From NCBI GenBank assembly GCA_934899185.1, contig CAKXYI010000010.1, positions 15,018 through 79,017 of the forward strand: a DNA stretch of 64,000 bases, written 5' to 3'. Made by a program: the position numbers and the translations under genes. This DNA comes from an uncultured Lachnospiraceae bacterium. Its GTDB lineage: Bacteria; Bacillota; Clostridia; Lachnospirales; Lachnospiraceae. Shown here one piece after another: positions 7,497 through 15,396 of this stretch; the first letter of the stretch is position 1, and the number at the start of each line of letters is the position of its first letter. The notes below the pieces were generated by a model. The model had not been told where the DNA came from, did no database searches, and worked only from the letters and a program-made list of their open reading frames with translations.

Positions 7497-9995
7497 CTAC
7501 TTTGATATATATTTTTTCATAATCCGTAGTAAATCTTCTTTAATGATAGGCTTGGATATGTGTTCGTTCATGCCAGCATTGTAACTGCGCTCCTTGTCAT
7601 CGCTAAAAGCATTGGCTGTCATAGCAAAGATCGGCACACTCTTTGCATCCGATCGATTCAGAGAACGGATGCAACACGCTGCATCCAGTCCGTCCATGAC
7701 CGGCATCATAATATCCATTAGGATGATGTCATAAGTGCCGCCCTCGGATTGTAGGAAACAATCTACTGCCTCCTGTCCGTTCCATGCCTTTGTTACGGTC
7801 GCGCCCACATTTTCAAGAATAAACTGCGCGATCTCCATGTTGAGATCATTATCTTCTACCAAAAGGACATGGATGCCATCCAAACGGATGTCTTGGTCCT
7901 CGCTGTCTTCCTCACCCTCCACACGATCGGCGAGTTTAAAACGCAATTCTATGGTAAAGGTCGTTCCCTGCCCCTGCCGACTGGTAAAGTGGATACTGCC
8001 GCCCATCTGCTCCGTCAATTCCTTGGCGATCGGAAGTCCCAGACCGGTTCCGGCATAGGAAGTTCTGGCAGATATATTCTCCTGGGCAAAAGGCTCAAAG
8101 GCACGCTTTTGAAATTCTTCCGACATACCAAGTCCGGTGTCCTGACAGGTAAAGACAAAGGTCGCCATCTTCCGGGTCGACCCGGTCTCCTCCACACTGA
8201 CGCGCACAGAACCGCCCTCACGGTTGTACTTGATGGCATTGCTCATAATATTCTGCAAGATTTGGCGCAGATGCAGGGGACTTCCCAGCACATTCCAATG
8301 TTTGCCCCGGCAGACATCTACCTGAAAGTCGACCTTACGCTCCACTGCCTGTACTTCTACAAGCAATACCACTTCCCGGAATAATTCTAACAAGTCAAAC
8401 TGTTTTTGCTCCAAACGCACTTGACCAGACTCCAACTTATTCATATCCAGCACATTATTGACCAGATCCAAAAGAAAACTGGAGGCACTTACGATCTTCT
8501 GACGACATTCCTCCTGCTTTTCCTCGTCTCCTGCATAATATCGGCTGATCTCAATCATACCTTTAATACCATTTATCGGTGTCCGGATATCGTGGCTCAT
8601 CCGTCGAAGGAAGTCTGTCTTTGCCACGCTCGCACGTTCTGCATGTTCCACAGAACGACGCAGACTGTTCTGGTAGTGGATCTCCTTTTTCTTCTCGGTC
8701 GATACATCCCGGCATAGAAAAATAACTTCCTGTAATTTTCCGTCCTCATCATATTTTTGCGGCACAAAGAACAGTTGTACCCACTTGGCATTTTTTCCTT
8801 CCATGACACAGGAAACATAGGTCTTACCTGCGACACGCGCCGCCATATCCGTCATATCCGAAAAGCGCAGAAAATCCTCCTGATAGGCTTCTGTCAAAAC
8901 ATGCTCTGCATATCTTTTCAGCATATATTTCACGTCATTGCCCTGGCTAAGTGCACTCTCCATCTCATCTGCGGATTTTAAGGTCTTCCAAGAGTCCGTG
9001 CCCAGATCTATGAGCAGAACATAACTATAGACCCGGCTGATAGAACTGATGGTACGCAATTGCTCCGCGCTTTTCTCCCGGTTCTTTTCTTCCTGCTTGT
9101 AACGCAGAAACAAAAAAAGGATGCAAGCAAGTACATACAAAATAATCCCAAAACTTTCCACTATGATAAAGGTAGAATAGACTTTGACTTCCGGGAAAAA
9201 GATATAAATATCATAGCCTTCCACCCGACGCACATCTCCACACAAATGTCTGCCATTTATCGTCAGGCGGATCAAATTGCTTGTCTGATTCAATTCCCCA
9301 AAATCTTCTGCACTCATCTTTAGCCAGTCTTGAAGGGATTTGCCTTTGAGATCTTCATCGTTGGTACTGATGATCTCATCCCCGGATGCAATGACAGCCG
9401 TACCTTTTAATTCAAAGATAAAATCATCCAGAAGCGTTTGCATAGAAATCTCGTCCTTGGCAGAGATCTCTCTTTTTTCAAATATGAGCGCCACACAGCC
9501 TGCCTGATCCTGCCGGGAAACAATAGCAAAATCGTACTGGCTATCCCCGATATCCATACGGGTTGCATAGGACCTTTCCGGATAGCGGGAAGCATCATAA
9601 GAGGCATCATTATTTAAAAACTCATCCCAGACAGACTGATCAATATCTCCCCAACCGTATGCCGGCACATTATCCGCATCCGTCACCAGAATACCATCCA
9701 GACGCTGCTCATAGGCGTACTGCTCTAAGAGAGCATCAGAGGCTTCCTCCTGCTTTAGGCAACGGCTCAACATCTTTGCCTTATCCAAAAGACGAACCTC
9801 GCTCTTGGTGCGGTCTCCAACCTCATAATTATTCCAACGCACGATCCTGGACTTGACCGTGTCAAAACTTTCATCCATGACATAATATAATCTGGCGCGA
9901 TCACTCTGTATGATGATCATACCGCTGATCAGACTGACTGCTATCCCCAAAATCAAAAGAAAGCATGCCAGACTTATCTCTTTGTTTTTTCTCAT
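7497..9995 (-). CDS. Membrane hybrid histidine kinase with C-terminal receiver domain
   Basis: 832-aa sensor kinase. One membrane helix lies at residues ~9-30, an extracytoplasmic sensor region runs to ~272, and a second helix spans ~276-297. A PAS-like region follows (~320-435). The HisKA box FLRRMSHDIRTPING has its phospho-histidine at ~468; the ATPase boxes are NAIKYN (~586), DTGLGM and GTGLGLPIAKEL. The receiver has VLLVEDN and an acceptor aspartate in ILMDIMMPVMDG at ~761. There is no output domain. The start at 9995 follows the stop of the binding-protein gene by four bases; the open frame extends upstream without a better site. It should act with the neighbouring HPt protein in a phosphorelay. 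Confidence 0.92.
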   Translation of the reverse strand: MRKNKEISLACFLLILGIAVSLISGMIIIQSDRARLYYVMDESFDTVKSRIVRWNNYEVGDRTKSEVRLLDKAKMLSRCLKQEEASDALLEQYAYEQRLDGILVTDADNVPAYGWGDIDQSVWDEFLNNDASYDASRYPERSYATRMDIGDSQYDFAIVSRQDQAGCVALIFEKREISAKDEISMQTLLDDFIFELKGTAVIASGDEIISTNDEDLKGKSLQDWLKMSAEDFGELNQTSNLIRLTINGRHLCGDVRRVEGYDIYIFFPEVKVYSTFIIVESFGIILYVLACILFLFLRYKQEEKNREKSAEQLRTISSISRVYSYVLLIDLGTDSWKTLKSADEMESALSQGNDVKYMLKRYAEHVLTEAYQEDFLRFSDMTDMAARVAGKTYVSCVMEGKNAKWVQLFFVPQKYDEDGKLQEVIFLCRDVSTEKKKEIHYQNSLRRSVEHAERASVAKTDFLRRMSHDIRTPINGIKGMIEISRYYAGDEEKQEECRQKIVSASSFLLDLVNNVLDMNKLESGQVRLEQKQFDLLELFREVVLLVEVQAVERKVDFQVDVCRGKHWNVLGSPLHLRQILQNIMSNAIKYNREGGSVRVSVEETGSTRKMATFVFTCQDTGLGMSEEFQKRAFEPFAQENISARTSYAGTGLGLPIAKELTEQMGGSIHFTSRQGQGTTFTIELRFKLADRVEGEEDSEDQDIRLDGIHVLLVEDNDLNMEIAQFILENVGATVTKAWNGQEAVDCFLQSEGGTYDIILMDIMMPVMDGLDAACCIRSLNRSDAKSVPIFAMTANAFSDDKERSYNAGMNEHISKPIIKEDLLRIMKKYISK

Positions 9996-9999
9996 ATCT

Positions 10000-10803
10000 C
10001 TACTCTGCATCTGCGTCACTCCAAGCGCGGTCTTCGCACATGCCATATTCTTCCAGTATCTCCCCTGTGGTTCCATCCTCCTGCATCTCCTGCAAGGTCC
10101 GGGTCAGTTCCTCTGCCATTTCTTCATGCGTCCCCTTTTCAAAAGCAATGCCAAGTTCGGACTCATAAAGACTTTCATCCAGCATGTAAAACTCGTCCGG
10201 CATAGAATCCATAAAAAGATGTAATGCACTCTCATGTCCCGCAATGGCATCACAATAGCCCTTGCGCAGACAAGCATACACTTCATCTAATGTAGAAAAA
10301 CAATAAACCTCTTCCACCTGTGGTATTCTTGGATCCTCATGGTTGAGCAGGATTTCATCCGGCTTGGAAGACACCTGCACGGCAAAGCGCTTGCCTGCGA
10401 GATCCTGCAAAGTCTTGATGCCACTTTCCTGACGCACGACCACAACCTGACGGCTCTTTAGATAGGGACCCGCCCAGGTGTAGTCGTCCTCCCGCTCTGT
10501 CATGGTAAAGGATCCCCAGAGACAGTCGATCTGCCCCTCTGCCAGATATTCGTCTTTTTTCTCCCAGACAATATTGCGAAAGACCGGCTCATAGCCCATG
10601 CGCCCAAAAGCTTCTTTGGCAAGTTCTACGTCAATGCCTGCCGCATTCCCGTCCTCATCCACATAATTGTACGGTTTGTAATCGTCACTTCCTATGATGA
10701 TCTGTGGTAAAGAATCCTCTGCTGCCGCCGGACTGCTTCCACAGCCTGCCAGTCCCAAGACTATCCCTACACAAAGCATCAGGCTTAATAATCTCTTTTT
10801 CAT
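10000..10803 (-). CDS. Extracellular solute-binding lipoprotein (family 3, amino-acid type)
   Basis: 267-aa lipoprotein. The signal peptide MKKRLLSLMLCVGIVLGLAGCGS ends in the lipobox LAGC, so the mature protein should be anchored outside the membrane at cysteine ~21. The body matches periplasmic-binding family 3: IIIGSDDYKPYNYVDEDG, IDVELAKEAFGRMGYEP, IDCLWGSFTMTERED and GKRFAVQVSS. No ABC permease or ATPase gene adjoins it. Its place between an HPt gene and a hybrid kinase suggests it delivers a ligand signal to the kinase rather than feeding transport; this is inference. The ATG at 10803 has GGGGAG eight bases upstream. Confidence 0.88.
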   Translation of the reverse strand: MKKRLLSLMLCVGIVLGLAGCGSSPAAAEDSLPQIIIGSDDYKPYNYVDEDGNAAGIDVELAKEAFGRMGYEPVFRNIVWEKKDEYLAEGQIDCLWGSFTMTEREDDYTWAGPYLKSRQVVVVRQESGIKTLQDLAGKRFAVQVSSKPDEILLNHEDPRIPQVEEVYCFSTLDEVYACLRKGYCDAIAGHESALHLFMDSMPDEFYMLDESLYESELGIAFEKGTHEEMAEELTRTLQEMQEDGTTGEILEEYGMCEDRAWSDADAE

Positions 10804-10833
10804 GCACTTTCTCCCCATACGGTCAAAAATCCT

Positions 10834-11199
10834 TTATTCTGCGTCCTCTTGCATTAAGCAGGTCACAGCATCCTGGATCGTCTGGTACTGATCGTCCATT
10901 GCCTCTATCAATTCTTCTGCACCATCAAAGGTCCCGGAACGGAAGATCTCTGTGATGTCATAAGAAGTATGATAAAGATCCAAAAATCCCAAGTTCAGGC
11001 AAACACCTTTTAAGGTATGCGCTGCCCGAAATGCTTCTTCCACATTTTTCTCTGCCACTGCTTTTTTCATGTCTGAAAAACTCGGATCATCCAAAAATTT
11101 GATAGCAAATTTCTTTACGATCGCCTGACTTCCTCCAAATCTCTGGAACACATCCTGCCAGTCTGCTCCGATCATCTCATAACATTCCTGTACAGTCAT
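10834..11199 (-). CDS. Stand-alone histidine phosphotransfer (HPt) protein
   Basis: 121-aa four-helix HPt domain. The phospho-acceptor motif is AAHTLKGVCLNLG, with the histidine at residue ~57. An HPt carries phosphate from the receiver of a hybrid kinase to a separate response regulator. It is the first gene of the unit HPt, solute-binding protein, hybrid kinase. No response regulator with an output domain lies nearby, so the final target is unknown. The ATG at 11199 is chosen because ACGGAGG lies upstream; a longer open frame to 11244 has no ribosome site. Diguanylate cyclase or DNA-binding regulators elsewhere could be the output. Confidence 0.9.
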   Translation of the reverse strand: MTVQECYEMIGADWQDVFQRFGGSQAIVKKFAIKFLDDPSFSDMKKAVAEKNVEEAFRAAHTLKGVCLNLGFLDLYHTSYDITEIFRSGTFDGAEELIEAMDDQYQTIQDAVTCLMQEDAE

Positions 11200-11282
11200 T
11201 ATCCATCCTCCGTATTCTATATATATTGCTCTGTGTAGACACAATTTATCCTATAGATATAATTCTCCTATGTTATGGCTTC

Positions 11283-11312
11283 ATTATACGCCTGCTTATG
11301 CAGAAAGACCAA
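11283..11312 (-). promoter_or_regulatory. Probable promoter of the HPt operon
   Basis: A good -10, TATAAT (11283-11288), lies 18 bp after a weak -35, TTGGTC (11307-11312). It is the best promoter upstream of the HPt gene. Confidence 0.55.
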
Positions 11313-11390
11313 CTCATTTCACTCTCAAGGACTAGCATATACCAAATTCCTATCCTTAGGTGGATATTCCTGTCGAAAAAAGACGACAAA

Positions 11391-11428
11391 ATATAAAAAG
11401 AGAAATGTGCTCATACACATTTCTCTTT
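11391..11428 (-). terminator. Intrinsic terminator after the rubrerythrin gene
   Basis: AAAGAGAAATGTG and CACATTTCTCTTT pair perfectly (13 bp, six-base loop) and are followed by a T-rich tail on the minus strand. Confidence 0.88.
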
Positions 11429-11452
11429 CTTTTCAACTTTTATAAATCCGGC

Positions 11453-12046
11453 TTAGCCAAAGTATCTGTCAAGCAGCCCCTTTAATGCCTTGCCATGTCT
11501 AGCCTCATCACGAGCCATCTCATGTACGGTATCGTGGATAGCGTCCAGATTGTTCTTCTTTGCACATTTTGCAAGATCAACCTTTCCTGCAGTAGCACCA
11601 AATTCGCAATCTACCCTCCAAGCCAGGTTGTCCTTAGTCGTAGCCTTCATGTTTGGCTCAAGGTCCTCACCTAACATCTCAGCGAACTTTGCAGCATGCT
11701 CTGCTTCTTCATATGCTGCCTTTTCCCAGTAAAGTCCAATCTCCGGATAGCCCTCGCGATGAGCGATACGAGCCATGCAAAGATACATACCAACCTCAGA
11801 ACATTCTCCCTCGAAATTAGCCTTTAACTGATCGAAGATGTATTTCTTGTCCTCTTCGCTGATCGCATCGTTATTCTTTACAGTCTTGGCATATACGCCA
11901 TACTCATGCTCAGCAGCGAGTGTCAGTTCCTCGCCTTCCTTTACTTCCTTGAACTGGTCAGCGCCAACGTGACATACCGGACACTCCTCTGGTGGCTGCT
12001 CGCCTTCATAAACATATCCACATACACTACATACATACTTTGCCAT
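11453..12046 (-). CDS. rbr: Reverse rubrerythrin (N-terminal rubredoxin domain)
   Basis: Peroxide-scavenging iron protein. 197 aa with the domains in reverse order: a rubredoxin FeS4 centre first ([10 protein letters not shown] near residue 6 and CPVCHVG near residue 22), then the ferritin-like diiron domain with its glutamate motifs ([38 protein letters not shown]). In Clostridium acetobutylicum this arrangement works as a terminal NADH peroxidase and is de-repressed on oxygen exposure. The perR gene upstream on the same strand fits that role. It has its own strong promoter and the ribosome site AAAGGAG. Confidence 0.94.
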   Translation of the reverse strand: MAKYVCSVCGYVYEGEQPPEECPVCHVGADQFKEVKEGEELTLAAEHEYGVYAKTVKNNDAISEEDKKYIFDQLKANFEGECSEVGMYLCMARIAHREGYPEIGLYWEKAAYEEAEHAAKFAEMLGEDLEPNMKATTKDNLAWRVDCEFGATAGKVDLAKCAKKNNLDAIHDTVHEMARDEARHGKALKGLLDRYFG

Positions 12047-12117
12047 AATCGTTTTCTCCTTTTCTTTACTTATGATTGATTTTCTTAATTACTTATTGTT
12101 TCCCTTTCGGTGATCTT

Positions 12118-12146
12118 AATATAACATCTTCCCAAATAGTTGTCAA
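12118..12146 (-). promoter_or_regulatory. Promoter of the reverse rubrerythrin gene
   Basis: TTGACA (12141-12146), 17 bp, then TATATT (12118-12123) on the minus strand: a near-consensus promoter in the gap between perR and rbr. No clear PerR box overlaps it, although the flanks are AT-rich. Confidence 0.82.
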
Positions 12147-12153
12147 TATAAAA

Positions 12154-12561
12154 TTAGGAATTATTATTATTTTTTTCTTTTTCCAGACAGGCAGGACATT
12201 TTCCAAAGAAAACGACCTGGCTCTGCTCGATCGTACCGCCAAACCCTTGATTTGCAAGGGTATGCAGAAATTCCAGATTATCCATTTCCAGATCTAAGAC
12301 TGACTGACAGTAGTTACAGACAAAATGCGGATGCTCTAATGTATTGGCATCATAGTGATCCTTGGCATCATTACATGGGATGCGCTGCACCTGTCCGGTT
12401 TCCTCTAAGACCGTCAAATTTCGATAGACCGTCGCAAGGCTGATCTTGGGATAATCCTGCTGAACCGCCTGAAATATGGTCTCCGCAGTAGGATGCTTTT
12501 TGGTAGAAAGCAGATAATTATATATGGCTTCCCGCTGCCTGCTATAATTCAGAGTTTTCAT
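12154..12561 (-). CDS. perR: Fur family peroxide-responsive repressor, PerR-type
   Basis: 135-aa metalloregulator. The winged-helix part includes KHPTAETIFQAVQQDYPKIS and LATVYRNLTVLEETGQ. The metal site region reads HYDANTLEHPHFVC, and two CxxC pairs (CNYC near residue 82, CPAC near the C-terminus) form the structural zinc site. PerR rather than Fur or Zur is chosen because a peroxide reductase gene follows on the same strand; one decisive residue cannot be settled by eye. The C-terminus is an odd asparagine run. A candidate self-operator lies at 12590-12603. Confidence 0.85.
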   Translation of the reverse strand: MKTLNYSRQREAIYNYLLSTKKHPTAETIFQAVQQDYPKISLATVYRNLTVLEETGQVQRIPCNDAKDHYDANTLEHPHFVCNYCQSVLDLEMDNLEFLHTLANQGFGGTIEQSQVVFFGKCPACLEKEKNNNNS

Positions 12562-12589
12562 TTTTGGATCCTTTCTAATTTATAATAAA

Positions 12590-12603
12590 ATAATAACTAT
12601 TAT
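12590..12603. promoter_or_regulatory. Candidate PerR/Fur operator upstream of perR
   Basis: ATAATAACTATTAT is an inverted repeat with only the central two bases unpaired, resembling the TTATAATnATTATAA peroxide box. It lies within a minus-strand promoter made of TTGATA and, 16 bp later, TATAAA, consistent with autoregulation. Confidence 0.5.
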
Positions 12604-12664
12604 CAATTTAGCATGAATAGAACTTTTTGTAAAGCATTTTATACGTTTCTTCTCATCGCCATAA

Positions 12665-12699
12665 CAAAAAAGAAGACGATGCTGCCGGGCACCGTCTTC
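12665..12699 (-). terminator. Intrinsic terminator after the first YhgE/Pip gene
   Basis: GAAGACGGTGC and GCATCGTCTTC pair around CCGGCA and are followed by TTTTTTG on the minus strand. Confidence 0.92.
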
Positions 12700-12721
12700 C
12701 ATAAACCTTATTCTATTATCT

Positions 12722-14866
12722 TTATACCAAAAGATCTGTGCGCTCCTTGCTTTCCTCAATCTTTTCATTCAGTTTCTTGCAAGGAATACTGATGACCAGT
12801 CCGAAGAGCAGGGCCACAGCGATATAAGCTGTCATTTCTGTCAGATACATCCAGTAGTCATTGCCATGGGTTCCTGCGATTGCCTCACGAAGGGCATTCA
12901 TACCATGTGCGAACGGCATATATTGATACAGATACTGGAACACCTTCGGCAGAACTTCTACCGGGAATGTACCACCACTTCCTGCAACCTGAATAACCAT
13001 CAATACAACAGCTAGCGCCTCACCGACATTACCAAATGCATACGCCAGCGAATACATAAATAGTGTAAATGTAAAACTGGTAAAGGATGCAGCGAACCAG
13101 AACATAAACGGATGGTCACACTGGATGCCTACATAAAGGATACATCCCAAAACAGTAATGATCGTCTGCAACTGTCCCATCAGATAAAATATAATGTATC
13201 TTCCGAAGAACTTCTGCCAGTTCCGTAAGTTGCGACATCCCGGATTTGTCTTAAGTCCGGTATGCATAATGGCGATCAGGATCAGGGCACCAAACCAGAT
13301 AGATAAGATCACATAGAATGGTGCGGTTGCAGACCCATTATTTGCCATCGCATAGATTGGCTCCTGGTCCAGATTTACCGGACTGGAGATAAAGTCTGCA
13401 ATCAACTGCGGATCAGACTCAATCAGTGACATGAGCATGTTGTACTGGTCGTTTGACTCGATATCATCCATATCAGCGATCAAATCCTGCAACTTGCCTT
13501 CCATCTCGATGGCATCATCCCTTGTTGCTACCAATTTATCCTTGCCAAAGGACATCATATCCGGGTAGGAATCCAGAGCAGATGAAACATCCTTGATGCT
13601 ATCACTGGAGTAGTTCAAAATCTTCTGGATCTCGCTGATTGAAGACTGGATGGAGTTCATGGTAGAGTTCAACTGTGGGTCTACCGTATCTTTATAGGTT
13701 GTTCTTAAGGCTTCTACACTCTTTTTGCAGGTATCAAAATCTGCATGAAGACCTTCAGATATTGCCTTGGAGTCTGCGGAAGTCTTATCCGATGTTGTCT
13801 TTAAAGTATCCAGATCTGCTTCTATCTTATCAAAGTCTGCGTTGACCGCATCTTTTTGCTGGGTAATGGTCGAATTCATGTTGACATTATCCATTACACT
13901 GTTAAAACTCGTCTGCAGGGCTTCTACCGCAAGTTTGATGGAGTCGATCTGATCTGACATGCCATTGCTTGTGTTATCTACTTTATTAAAGACATCATCC
14001 ACGGCATCTGCCATGTTATCGATCTGCTTTAAAACATCATCCAAGTTGACCGTCACCATATCTGAAACGGTATCAATGCTGCCGTCTGCCGCATCCGCCG
14101 CTGCATCTGCACTGTTTGCCATGCTCCGTCCGGTCTCCATAATGGAATCCAACTGGTCTGTCACGGCATTGGTCGCATCCATCAGACTGTTTGCGGAGTC
14201 AATGATGGCAATATAGGAATCTACGATCGTGATATAGGTATTCAGATCGGCATCCATGTCATCCAGTTTGTCCCGGACGGCATTGGTAAAGTTACCGCCA
14301 TTGCCGCTATTATCGGTCACGACATACTCGCTCATGCTCAGGAGTGCCTGTGCCATGGTCGATACAAAAGCACTGTTGATCTCCTCCTGAACGGTCGTCT
14401 TTACCTTACCGGTGATCTTCGGTGCGATCGCATTCTTTTTCTCATTTTCATAATAGGTAATCTTTGGATTTTCAATGTCTCCGCCAAGGAAACTGATCAA
14501 ATCCTCCGAAAATGACTCGTCAATGACCAGAGCCGCATAATAATCACCGCTCTGTACACCATCTACGGCTTCTTCCTCGGTATCTACAAAGACCCAGCCG
14601 ATGGTCTTATTCTCTTTTAAGTTGCTGACGACCATATTGCCGACGTTTAATTCCACGCCCTCAATCTCCGTGCCCTGATCGCAACTGGCAACAACGACGT
14701 TTAGATTGGCTGTAGATTCCTCTCCGTATGGATCCCAGTTTGACATGATATTAAACCATGCATACAGACATGGGATGACCGCCAGACCGATCATCATAAC
14801 AACAGCTACCACATTGGTCGCAAGTCTCTTTGCATCGGAGGTAAAAATCCGAATAATATTTCTCAT
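12722..14866 (-). CDS. YhgE/Pip (phage infection protein) family membrane protein
   Basis: 714-aa protein. One membrane helix lies near the N-terminus (residues ~15-40), followed by the family hallmark PCLYAWFNIMSNWDPYG. A long extracytoplasmic, serine/aspartate-rich coiled-coil region runs from ~60 to ~500, and about five C-terminal membrane helices resemble ABC-2 permeases. The family includes Lactococcus Pip (phage receptor) and the type VII secretion components YueB/EsaA. No ESX ATPase or WXG100 gene is present here. The ATG at 14866 has GGAGG nine bases upstream. It follows the small coiled-coil gene almost without a gap and shares its unit with a second YhgE/Pip gene. Confidence 0.87.
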   Translation of the reverse strand: MRNIIRIFTSDAKRLATNVVAVVMMIGLAVIPCLYAWFNIMSNWDPYGEESTANLNVVVASCDQGTEIEGVELNVGNMVVSNLKENKTIGWVFVDTEEEAVDGVQSGDYYAALVIDESFSEDLISFLGGDIENPKITYYENEKKNAIAPKITGKVKTTVQEEINSAFVSTMAQALLSMSEYVVTDNSGNGGNFTNAVRDKLDDMDADLNTYITIVDSYIAIIDSANSLMDATNAVTDQLDSIMETGRSMANSADAAADAADGSIDTVSDMVTVNLDDVLKQIDNMADAVDDVFNKVDNTSNGMSDQIDSIKLAVEALQTSFNSVMDNVNMNSTITQQKDAVNADFDKIEADLDTLKTTSDKTSADSKAISEGLHADFDTCKKSVEALRTTYKDTVDPQLNSTMNSIQSSISEIQKILNYSSDSIKDVSSALDSYPDMMSFGKDKLVATRDDAIEMEGKLQDLIADMDDIESNDQYNMLMSLIESDPQLIADFISSPVNLDQEPIYAMANNGSATAPFYVILSIWFGALILIAIMHTGLKTNPGCRNLRNWQKFFGRYIIFYLMGQLQTIITVLGCILYVGIQCDHPFMFWFAASFTSFTFTLFMYSLAYAFGNVGEALAVVLMVIQVAGSGGTFPVEVLPKVFQYLYQYMPFAHGMNALREAIAGTHGNDYWMYLTEMTAYIAVALLFGLVISIPCKKLNEKIEESKERTDLLV

Positions 14867-14867
14867 C

Positions 14868-15383
14868 TTATTCGTCCTCCTTTTCATCTGTATTTTTGTT
14901 GTCCGGGCTGATCTTCTGGATCACTGCCTCCTTGAACTGCTCCTTGCGCTCCTCGATCTCGGCACCGATTCTCTGTTTTTCAGCCTCTAACTTTTGTTTG
15001 CCTTCGTCGATACGGTCATCGACATAATCTAATTTTTCGGTAATATTGGACTCTGCCTGCTGCACACCTTCACCGATCAGACTGGTGTCGTCATGCAGTT
15101 TATCAACATCCACACCAAACTCCTTCATCTGTTCCATCATCTTATAATCACTGTACTCCACATAGATCAGATAGAAGGCTATGCCAAAGAGAGAAATGAT
15201 CCAGAGGACTAAAAAGACTAATTTCCCTTCTGAAATGGCAAAACTCATGATCAGAAAGAAGAGCGGTAATATGATGTTGACCTTGAGACCAATACGGATT
15301 TTCTTTTGATTTTCCAGATGCAGATCCTGTTCATAATTGATGAACTTTTCATACATCTCTTTGTATTCTCGTTTTTCTGCCAC
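14868..15383 (-). CDS. Small membrane protein with C-terminal coiled coil
   Basis: 171 aa, not recognised as a named family. About 45 charged residues come first, then two membrane helices (residues ~30-52 and ~55-75), then a long charged helical tail (TEKLDYVDDRIDEGKQKLEAEKQ and onward to the acidic end). The topology suggests both ends are cytoplasmic. It sits between two YhgE/Pip genes with almost no spacing (its stop is one base before the downstream ATG), so the product probably works with them, perhaps as an assembly partner. That role is inferred from position only. Confidence 0.75.
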   Translation of the reverse strand: MAEKREYKEMYEKFINYEQDLHLENQKKIRIGLKVNIILPLFFLIMSFAISEGKLVFLVLWIISLFGIAFYLIYVEYSDYKMMEQMKEFGVDVDKLHDDTSLIGEGVQQAESNITEKLDYVDDRIDEGKQKLEAEKQRIGAEIEERKEQFKEAVIQKISPDNKNTDEKEDE

Positions 15384-15396
15384 AGTCCTACCCTCC

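Noticed and set aside
7869..8384. Plus-strand open frame of 171 codons inside the kinase gene
   Set aside because: It is antisense to the conserved ATPase and receiver-coding DNA of the hybrid kinase and shows no ribosome site or family motif.
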